A stretch of 13,191 nucleotides of DNA from Rhodospirillaceae bacterium (GTDB taxonomy: Bacteria > Pseudomonadota > Alphaproteobacteria > UBA828), in contig JAPPKP010000128.1 in NCBI GenBank assembly GCA_028819955.1, positions 1 to 13,191 on the forward strand, written 5' to 3'. The translations under genes were made by a program, and so were the position numbers. Positions 7,638-13,191 of the stretch are shown here, piece by piece. The stretch's first letter is position 1. Every line of letters begins with the position of its first letter. The notes under the pieces were generated by a model. That model was not told the origin of the DNA, did no database searches, and saw nothing but the letters and a program-made list of their open reading frames with translations.

Positions 7638-8661
7638 ATGGCGGAGCCAAGAAGCGGCGTACTGACCTTCGGGTCGTTCATCACCGACCACAACCTCGCC
7701 ATCGAGGACTACCCGCCCGAAGACCGGATGACTTATATCAGCCGCCGGCATCTCGCGCCCGGCGGGCCGGGCTACAACATCGCGGCGAACCTACGCCGGC
7801 TCGACCCGGACATGCGCGTCGAATGCCACGGCCTCCTCGGCGACGACGAGAACGGCAAGGTGGTCCTCGACGCGCTCGCCCGACACGGCATCTCGCTGGA
7901 CGGGATGACCCTCACCCACGAGGCGCCGCAGGTCTACGTCGAGGTCATGGCGTCGCAGGCGACCGGGCGTCGGACCTTCTTCTTCTTCCGGGGGACCGCC
8001 GACCTGCTGGACGAGAGCCACGCCGATCCCGGCGCTTCGCGCGGCCGAATCTTCCACCTGGGCGCCCCTGGGCTTCACCCTCGCCTGGACCGGCCGCATC
8101 CGGACGGCGGCAACGGCTGGACGCGCGTCCTTGCGCGCGCGCGCGCTTGGCTTTCGCACGAACATGGAGATGGCGAGCCTGGAGGGCGACATCCTGCGCC
8201 CCATCGTGCGGCCGTGCCTTCCCCTCCTCGACAGCATCGTCATCAACGACCTCGAGGGCGAGGCGGTGACGGAGATCGAGATTCGCCCCGAGGGGGTCCT
8301 CGACTGGGAGGCGGCGGGACGGGCGTGCCGGCGGCTCCGTGAGATGGGGGTCCGGCAGGTGGCGGCCATCCACTTCCCCGAGGGCGCAGTCGCGGTCGAT
8401 GCGGCGGGCGCCCTGCACGCGCAGGCGGCCGTACGCTGGCCGGATTCGCGCATCGTGAGCGCGGTGGGCGCAGGCGACGCCTTCGCGGCCGGGCTCGTCT
8501 ACGGTCTGCACGAAGGATGGCCGGTGCCGCGCGGCCTCGAGCTCGCGGTCTCCGTGGCGGCGGTGTGCCTGGAAAGCCTCGACACTAACGCCACCATCGG
8601 CACCTGGCAGGAGTGCGAGACGGAGACCGCTCCTTACGGATACCGCGACGGCCCTCCCTGA
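7638..8661 (+). pseudogene. PfkB-family carbohydrate kinase, frameshifted at a (GC)7 tract
   Basis: Two adjoining frames together encode one PfkB-type (ribokinase family) sugar kinase of about 341 residues. The first frame (from ATG 7638, with GGAGG eight bases upstream) gives the N-terminal half, with GGPGYNIAANL (42-52), the sugar-binding glycine signature, and LGDDENG. The second (frame of 8131, to the stop at 8661) gives the C-terminal half with VINDLEGEA and SAVGAGDAFAAGL, the anion hole and catalytic aspartate. The switch falls within the (GC)7 tract at 8133-8146; one more GC unit would join the halves as LARARALGFRTN. As written, the first frame runs on past the tract without the catalytic end, so an intact kinase is not made without frameshifting. 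SAVGAGD resembles the VG[AS]GD form of LacC/FruK kinases, which fits the preceding aldolase. Decay is not otherwise evident, so an error or reversible slippage is quite possible. Confidence 0.82.
8133..8146. repeat. (GC)7 dinucleotide tract at the kinase frameshift
   Basis: Seven GC units follow CTT and precede TTGG. Adding one unit, or removing two, restores a single reading frame through the kinase. Short tandem tracts of this kind are prone to polymerase slippage and also to sequencing error. Confidence 0.95.
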
Positions 8662-8708
8662 ACGCCCCTGCATCGACAGGATGTGAGCCGGCGGCGCCGG
8701 CAGCGCTC

Positions 8709-10076
8709 TTAGCCGCGGCGGCGCGAGACCACGAAGGATTCGTCGTAGAACCAGAGCCCGCCGCGGACGCTCAGGACCTCGCGCGTGGCATCGAGATAGG
8801 AGCCGTCGGCGACCACGTCCTCCAGCCGCGCGTCCTCGATCTGCGCGACATAGATCGCTGCGTTCCAGGCGGCGAACAGCGTCGACGTGCCGATGCTGGA
8901 GCCTTCGATCTCGGTCGGCAGCGTGTGCATGTCGTAGCGGAAGATCGCCCGCTTGTCGGAATAGGCGTTGTACTTGAGATCGCGCCGGCTCTTGCCGATT
9001 TCGTCCTTGAGCGCTTTGAGCAGCACGTGCCGGTCGGTCTGGAACGGCTGCTCGCTGGGCCAGATCTTCTGGACGATTTCGAGCCCTGGATCGCCGCCGT
9101 GGGACTGGATGCAGAGCAGCCGCCCACCCGGCGCGAGGCTGTGTGCGAGCGGGGCCAAGACCTTCTGGACCTTGAACGCGACGGGCATCCGCGCCCGGTA
9201 GGGCTGGGAGGCGAGGACGAGGTCGTAGCCGTCGCTGGCCCGGCCCGGGCGCGGAATTACCGGATCGAGCAGGAACTTGTGGTCTTCGCGGTAGAGCACG
9301 AGCACCGACGCGCGGACGTACAGCGGATTGCCGGTCTTGGAGCTCGGCCGCACGCGCCAGGTTTCGGCGAGGGTAGGCTGGAGCGCCGCGATCTGCTCGT
9401 GGAACTCGTGGGAGGTGTTGCCGGAGAGCGGCGTCTCGATCCAGTTCAGCGTCGCCGCCGCCTGCATCGAGCGGGGCTGGAGCGAGGGCGCCTCCGAGTA
9501 GTGCATGTTGGTGACCACCAGCACCGTCGCCGGATGCTCGAACAGCCGGTCCGGCATCTTCTCGAGGCAGAGGCGCACGTCCTCGACCGAAATCTCCTTG
9601 CCGACGACGTAGAACGGCATCGTCGGGAAGCGGCGGTGCATCTGCCGCATGACCCCGGTGAGCACGGTGCCGTCGCCCATGCCGGCGTCGAACACGCGGA
9701 GCGCCGGCGGGCGCGGATGGACCAGGCCGAGCTCCATGCCGGCGCGTTCCGCCACCACCCATTTCTCGCTGCAGGTGTTGACGAACATCAGGTACTTCTG
9801 GCGGTTGTCGTAGAAGCGGAAGGCGCCCTTCTCGTCGCTCCCCGCGGGCTCGGCCGGCCCGCCGTCTTCGGCGCCCGCGTGGCCGCTGTTCGGCGCATGA
9901 TCCGCGAGGAACTGCCGCGCCTTGGCAAGAGTCGCCGCCCTCACCTGCCGGCCGTCGCGAAGCCTGCCGACGAAGCGCCCGTCGCCCATCGCCTTGCGGC
10001 CGAAGGCGGAAGGCGCCATGCCCTCGCGCTCACAGAATTTCTCTATCGCCGCGAGGAGTTGTTGCCGTTCGTCCAT
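8709..10076 (-). CDS. HTH domain-methyltransferase fusion, SAM-dependent class I
   Basis: This 455-residue protein has two parts. Residues 1-60 resemble a small Cro/repressor-like helix-turn-helix (APSAFGRKAMGDGRFVGRLR and following), a module often seen in Rhizobiales and Rhodospirillales. A polar linker (61-85) leads to a Rossmann-type methyltransferase: motif I VFDAGMGDG (128-136), an acidic residue at E161 after the second strand, a motif IV region YDLVLASQPY (284-293) and LAPGGRLLCIQSHGG (314-328). SQPY occupies the place of the [DNS]PP[FYW] motif of amino-methylating enzymes, though degenerate. A segment of about 70 residues between 187 and 270 (with NPLYVRASVLVLYRED) could be a substrate-recognition insert. 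The ATG at 10076 has only a weak ribosome-binding site. It converges on the kinase gene and lies 153 bases after the DenD-like gene on the same strand. Target unknown. Confidence 0.75.
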   Translation of the reverse strand: MDERQQLLAAIEKFCEREGMAPSAFGRKAMGDGRFVGRLRDGRQVRAATLAKARQFLADHAPNSGHAGAEDGGPAEPAGSDEKGAFRFYDNRQKYLMFVNTCSEKWVVAERAGMELGLVHPRPPALRVFDAGMGDGTVLTGVMRQMHRRFPTMPFYVVGKEISVEDVRLCLEKMPDRLFEHPATVLVVTNMHYSEAPSLQPRSMQAAATLNWIETPLSGNTSHEFHEQIAALQPTLAETWRVRPSSKTGNPLYVRASVLVLYREDHKFLLDPVIPRPGRASDGYDLVLASQPYRARMPVAFKVQKVLAPLAHSLAPGGRLLCIQSHGGDPGLEIVQKIWPSEQPFQTDRHVLLKALKDEIGKSRRDLKYNAYSDKRAIFRYDMHTLPTEIEGSSIGTSTLFAAWNAAIYVAQIEDARLEDVVADGSYLDATREVLSVRGGLWFYDESFVVSRRRG

Positions 10077-10229
10077 GAAGCGCGCGAGTCCCGCCGTGTG
10101 CCGGCAATGGGTTACGCCCGCCCTGTTTGCCGGTCAAGCGCGCGGTGGAAAAGCCTGCCACGAAGTCGGTGAGCCCCCTCCACCGCAAGCGGCGCCCGGC
10201 GATCTCCGAAGCAGTCGATGACGGTCGGG

Positions 10230-11219
10230 TTAGCGGTCCACGTAGTCCTCGATGTACTGGCGCACCACCTCGTCGAGTGGCGGATTCGCTGGCAGGCCGA
10301 GGGCCGCGGCCCGATCCGCCTTCGCGTGGGGCGGCCAGGAGCCCACGAGCCGTTGCACTCCCTCGTCGGGCGCGTCGATGACGGCGCCGAGCCTGCGGCC
10401 CGCGCCCACGCGCTCCAGCGCCGCCACCATCTCGCCTGCCGTCGCCGAGAAGGAGGGCAGGTTGATGGTGCGGTCATCGCCGAGTGCCGCGCTCGGCACC
10501 TCGTGGAGGGCGACGAGGCAGTCCACGATGGTGCGGTAGCCGCCGAGGACGATGCGCGTATCCCGGCTGACCGGCAGCGCGTGGTCGGTGCCGGCGAGCG
10601 GCTCGCGGAAGAGCCCGCTGGCGAAGCCGGAGGCCGCCCTGTTGGGCTTGCCCGGCCGCACGATCACGGTGGGCGGGCGCCCGCCGCGGCCGTCCAGCCA
10701 GCCCTTGCGGGTGCAGTCCGCCAACAGGTGCTCGTTGATGACCTTGGTCACGCCATAGGTGCCTTGCGGCGTGATCTTGGTCGAATCGGAGACGGTCTCG
10801 GGCAGCGCGCTGCCGCCGTAGACCGCGATGCTGCTGGTGAAGACGAGGCGCGGGAGGCCCGGCGCGGCGCGGCAGGCGTCGAGGACGTTGAGGCCGCCGG
10901 TGAGGTTGACCGCGAGTGCCAAGTCGAAGTCCTGCTCGGCGCCGGCGCTGACAACGGACGCGAAGTGGAAGACCGAGAGCGAATCGCCCGCGACGAGCGC
11001 GTGCACCGTCTCGCCGTCGGAGACATCGCCCGCAACCATCTCGACCCGCTCGTCGTCGAGGCCTGCGGGTGGCTGTTCCGGCACTGCCGCGTCGAAAAGG
11101 ATCATCTCGTCGATCGGCTCCTGCTCGCCGGAGGCGCCGGTCAGAGTCCCCCGGTCGAGCAGCGCCCGCGCAAGGCGCTGTCCGAGAAAGCCCAGTCCCC
11201 CGGTAATCACCACCCTCAT
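10230..11219 (-). CDS. denD: DenD-like D-erythronate dehydrogenase (NAD-dependent epimerase/dehydratase family)
   Basis: This 329-residue extended SDR fits DenD, which oxidises D-erythronate at C2 to 2-oxo-tetronate with NAD in four-carbon sugar-acid catabolism. Visible marks are TGGLGFLG (6-13) for the cofactor, VFHFASVVS (83-91), FTSSIAVYGG (127-136), the catalytic YGVTK (Y155, K159) and RPGKPNRAASGF (188-199) followed by FREPLAG, a block typical of DenD-type proteins. The ATG at 11219 starts directly at the Rossmann strand and has GGAG seven bases upstream; the longer open frame to 11381 is not needed. The usual partners OtnK, OtnI and OtnC are not in the window. Other members of this group act on related hydroxy acids, so the substrate is probable rather than proven. 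Confidence 0.75.
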   Translation of the reverse strand: MRVVITGGLGFLGQRLARALLDRGTLTGASGEQEPIDEMILFDAAVPEQPPAGLDDERVEMVAGDVSDGETVHALVAGDSLSVFHFASVVSAGAEQDFDLALAVNLTGGLNVLDACRAAPGLPRLVFTSSIAVYGGSALPETVSDSTKITPQGTYGVTKVINEHLLADCTRKGWLDGRGGRPPTVIVRPGKPNRAASGFASGLFREPLAGTDHALPVSRDTRIVLGGYRTIVDCLVALHEVPSAALGDDRTINLPSFSATAGEMVAALERVGAGRRLGAVIDAPDEGVQRLVGSWPPHAKADRAAALGLPANPPLDEVVRQYIEDYVDR

Positions 11220-11371
11220 AAGCCATCTCCGTCCGCTCGGTCTCGTTCGCGTCCAACATAGCCTATTGGCAGGGCGCGCCGGTATGCGGATGATAGCCGC
11301 CCGGAATGCGCCACCCGCCGCCAGACCGCGCGGCAGGGGAGGGACGCGCAGCGGGGCGACAGGGGGCCGGA
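11220..11371. promoter_or_regulatory. Divergent promoter region between denD-like and PLP lyase genes
   Basis: The two genes point away from each other and are 152 bases apart, so both promoters should be here. ATAG-C-CTAT within a CCAA-N9-TTGG frame (11253-11269) is the only operator-like symmetry I see, and it is short. Confidence 0.3.
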
Positions 11372-12520
11372 ATGACCACATCGGCGACGCTTGGGCCGAA
11401 CGAATCTCTGATCGACGAGCGTGAATCGCGGGCCCGCCTGATCACGCCCGCGCTGGTGCTCGATCTCGACGCGATGGAGCGCAACATCGCGACCATGGCG
11501 GCCTACGCAGCGGACCACGGCGTCGCTCTCCGCCCGCACGCGAAGACCCACAAGAGCGTGCAGATCGCGCGCCGCCAGCTGGAGGCGGGCGCGCTCGGCA
11601 TCTGTTGCGCGACGCTGGGGGAAGCGGAGGCGCTGGCGGAAGGCGGGATCGAGGGGCTGCTGATCACCTCGCCCATCGTGGCGCCCGCCAAGATCGACCG
11701 CCTCATGGCGCTTCGCCGCGACCATGAATCGCTCATGGTGTCGGCGGACGACATGGACAACCTGCGCGCGCTGGAGAGCGCTGCGGCAGCGTCCGGATTC
11801 GTGTTGGACGTGGTGATCGATGTCGATGTCGGGCTGCATCGCACCGGCACCCGCGATGCGGAGACGGCGGCGGCGCTAGCGGTGGTAGCAGACGCGAGCG
11901 AGAGCCTGCGCTTCTGCGGGCTTCAGGGCTACGCCGGGCACGTCCAGCACATCGAGGATTTCGGCGCCCGCCGCGCGACCTCCCACGGCGATCTTGAGCC
12001 GCTGCGCGAGGCCCGCGACCGGCTGGTCGCGCAGGGCATCGAGGTGCCGATCGTCACCGGCGCCGGCACCGGGACCCACGACATCGACACGGAGATCGGC
12101 CTGATGACCGAGCTCCAGGTCGGCTCCTACGCGGTGATGGACGTCGAGTATCTCGACGTCCAGGCGCGGGACGGCGGGGAGTGGCGCTTCGAGCCCGCGC
12201 TCTTCGTCCGCTCGACCGTGGTCTCTGCCAGCCATGACGGCAGCGCGACCATGGATGCCGGCCTCAAGTGCTTCGCCACCGACGGGCCGCTGCCGCGCTT
12301 CCACACCGGCGTGCCCATCGGCGCGCACTATCAGCATTTCGGCGACGAGCACGGGCGCATTGTGTTCGCCAGCGCCAACGAGCGCTTGGCCATCGGCGCG
12401 GCACTGGAGTGCATCGTGCCGCACTGCGACCCCACCGTGAACCTCTACGACCACTACCACTGCGTGCGCGGCGACACGCTGGTCGATATCTGGCCGATCC
12501 AAGCCCGCGGCCGCCATTAG
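11372..12520 (+). CDS. D-threonine aldolase-like / DSD1-family PLP-dependent enzyme
   Basis: This is a 382-residue cytoplasmic fold-type III PLP enzyme (alanine racemase N-terminal barrel plus a metal-binding C-terminal domain). Members are D-threonine aldolases, D-serine dehydratases and 3-hydroxyaspartate aldolases or dehydratases, acting on beta-hydroxy-D-amino acids with a divalent metal. The PLP lysine is K58 in RPHAKTHKS (54-62); TGAGTGTHD (229-237) is the phosphate-binding region; HCD (H351, D353) is the metal site typical of the family. The ATG at 11372 follows GGGGG and begins just before the barrel; the open frame upstream to 11306 is arginine/alanine-rich and unlikely to be translated. 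It is divergent from the DenD-like gene. Which beta-hydroxy amino acid it uses cannot be told from sequence. Confidence 0.85.
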   Translation: MTTSATLGPNESLIDERESRARLITPALVLDLDAMERNIATMAAYAADHGVALRPHAKTHKSVQIARRQLEAGALGICCATLGEAEALAEGGIEGLLITSPIVAPAKIDRLMALRRDHESLMVSADDMDNLRALESAAAASGFVLDVVIDVDVGLHRTGTRDAETAAALAVVADASESLRFCGLQGYAGHVQHIEDFGARRATSHGDLEPLREARDRLVAQGIEVPIVTGAGTGTHDIDTEIGLMTELQVGSYAVMDVEYLDVQARDGGEWRFEPALFVRSTVVSASHDGSATMDAGLKCFATDGPLPRFHTGVPIGAHYQHFGDEHGRIVFASANERLAIGAALECIVPHCDPTVNLYDHYHCVRGDTLVDIWPIQARGRH

Positions 12521-12556
12521 GGCGATGGAACCGACGTCTACAATGACCCCGATTCG

Positions 12557-12566
12557 ATCACGTGAT
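12557..12566. repeat. Perfect 10-bp palindrome ATCACGTGAT
   Basis: A perfect ten-base palindrome about 37 bases after the PLP enzyme stop codon. It might be an operator or a small stem; no T-run follows. Nothing further supports a role. Confidence 0.3.
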
Positions 12567-12593
12567 GCGCCCGGCTGGAAGAGTCTCTCCCAC

Positions 12594-12704
12594 CGTCATG
12601 GCCGGGCTTGTCCCGGCCATCCACGTGGTCATGCCGTCCTCTCGGTGTGGCGTGTTGGCGGTACGGCGGCGCGGTGGATGCCCGGAAGAAGTCCGGGCAT
12701 GACG
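12594..12704. repeat. Paired inverted hairpin repeat (REP/BIME-like intergenic element)
   Basis: Two 31-base units, 12594-12624 and the inverted copy 12674-12704, agree at 26 of 31 positions. Each unit is itself a hairpin with a perfect 9-bp stem: ATGGCCGGG-cttgt-CCCGGCCAT (12598-12620) and ATGCCCGGA-agaag-TCCGGGCAT (12678-12700). Four of the five differences are two compensating base-pair swaps that keep both stems; the fifth is in the loop. It lies between two plus-strand genes. Similar CGTCATG...CCGGGCTTG repeats are common in alphaproteobacterial intergenic DNA from general knowledge. It may act as a terminator or mRNA-end stabiliser, or be a passive mobile repeat. Confidence 0.75.
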
Positions 12705-12732
12705 AATAAGGGGCCAGGCGCAACCGACCCCG

Positions 12733-12748
12733 TTGATACAATTATCAA
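12733..12748. promoter_or_regulatory. Candidate operator TTGATA-N4-TATCAA
   Basis: TTGATACAATTATCAA is a perfect 6-bp inverted repeat with a 4-base spacer in an AT-rich island 28 bases before the ATPase start. It resembles GntR/FadR-type or FNR-like dyads, but the TTGAT half-sites are six bases apart rather than the four of an FNR box. It probably binds a dimeric repressor controlling the downstream transport operon. The regulator is not in the window. Confidence 0.55.
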
Positions 12749-12776
12749 TGCAGTTCCAAGGTGCTAGGGGCGGGGC

Positions 12777-13191
12777 ATGGCGTCGATATCGCTTGCCGGC
12801 CTGACCAAGCGCTTTGGCGACCTGACTGCCGTCGCCTCGCTCGACCTCGAGATCAGGGACAAGGAGTTCGTGGCGCTGCTGGGGCCGTCGGGCTGCGGCA
12901 AGACCACGACCATGAACATGATCGCGGGCATCGAGACGCCGTCGGAAGGGCAGATTCTGTTCGACGGCCGCGACATGCGCCAGGTGCCGCCCAACCGGCG
13001 CAAGGTCGGCTTCGTGTTCCAGAACTATGCCATCTTCACCCACCTCTCGGTGCGCAAGAACCTGGCGTTCGGCCTGCAGGTGCGTGGCGTCCCGAAGGAC
13101 GAGGTCGAGCGCCGGGTGGGCGCCATGGCGGCTCTGATGCGCCTGGAGGACAGGCTCGATTGGCCCACCGCGAAGCTCAGCGTGAACGAGC
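12777..13191 (+). CDS. ABC transporter ATP-binding protein with LSVNE at the signature site, partial
   Basis: The first 138 residues of an ATPase that continues beyond the right edge. Walker A GPSGCGKT is at 36-43 and the Q-loop glutamine at 82 (FQNYAIFTHLSV), as in CUT1 sugar/polyol importers. The residues at 134-138 read LSVNE. In the canonical ATPase at 3506-4732, LSGGQ begins 98 residues after the first Walker A glycine; here LSVNE begins at exactly the same distance, so the signature is altered (GG to VN, Q to E). The ATG at 12777 has a G-rich stretch (AGGGGCGGGGC) in front. Operons of this type, such as rhizobial GlpS/GlpT glycerol importers, carry two different ATPases; a partner with a normal signature may follow outside the window. 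Substrate unknown. Confidence 0.85.
   Translation, partial: MASISLAGLTKRFGDLTAVASLDLEIRDKEFVALLGPSGCGKTTTMNMIAGIETPSEGQILFDGRDMRQVPPNRRKVGFVFQNYAIFTHLSVRKNLAFGLQVRGVPKDEVERRVGAMAALMRLEDRLDWPTAKLSVNE

Noticed and set aside
8687..8701. GCCGGC-GGC-GCCGGC stem between convergent kinase and methyltransferase genes
   Set aside because: The stem is short, has a three-base loop and no T-run; such symmetry is common in GC-rich DNA, so I do not call a terminator.
7945..9762. 605-codon open frame on the minus strand
   Set aside because: It lies across the kinase 3' half and the methyltransferase in the wrong frame; its composition is arginine/alanine/proline-rich and it resembles no family, as expected for shadow frames in GC-rich DNA.
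8613..10172. 519-codon open frame on the plus strand
   Set aside because: It is antisense to the methyltransferase gene, which has clear motifs; the translation is low-complexity and unrecognisable.
1..13191. CRISPR arrays, tRNA genes, integrases or defence systems
   Set aside because: I saw no regularly spaced repeats, no tRNA-like ends and no transposase, recombinase or nuclease motif in any supported gene.

Overview
This is a GC-rich window with dense coding on both strands. It looks like an accessory carbohydrate and sugar-acid catabolism region of an alphaproteobacterium. The lineage is an inference. It rests on the base composition, a twin-arginine solute-binding protein in a CUT1-type ABC operon, a short HTH domain of a kind common in Rhizobiales/Rhodospirillales, and a small paired-hairpin repeat of a style common in alphaproteobacterial intergenic DNA. 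No tRNA, rRNA, CRISPR array, transposase or integrase was seen.

Left part (1-4732): a CUT1-type sugar importer. On the minus strand, in transcription order, are an SDR dehydrogenase (3336-2536), a Tat-exported solute-binding protein (2416-977), a first permease (936-19) and the first codons of a further gene overlapping it by ATGA (22-1), presumably the second permease. The matching ATPase (3506-4732) is transcribed divergently from the SDR. A 528-bp stretch without a convincing gene follows (4733-5260).

Middle (5261-8661, plus strand): an NnrS-family haem/copper membrane protein linked to nitric-oxide physiology, then a class I aldolase-like TIM-barrel protein, then a PfkB-family sugar kinase. 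The kinase is split by a frameshift exactly at a (GC)7 tract, so it is off in this sequence unless the tract is a sequencing error, is phase-variable or is decoded by frameshifting. The kinase/aldolase pair recalls LacC/LacD logic (phosphorylate, then cleave), but its substrate cannot be read from the sequence.

Right part (8709-13191): a minus-strand HTH-methyltransferase fusion; a minus-strand DenD-like D-erythronate dehydrogenase; a divergent plus-strand D-threonine aldolase-like PLP enzyme; an intergenic region with two matched hairpins and a perfect TTGATA-N4-TATCAA palindrome; and the first 138 codons of another ABC ATPase whose signature position reads LSVNE instead of LSGGQ.

Taken together, the enzymes (SDR, DenD, kinase, aldolase, PLP lyase) and two importers suggest uptake and stepwise breakdown of sugars, polyols or sugar acids. 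Whether they form one pathway or several neighbouring ones cannot be decided here. The most interesting points are the (GC)7 frameshift, the uncharacterised kinase/aldolase pair, the HTH-methyltransferase fusion, the covarying twin hairpins and the LSVNE ATPase.
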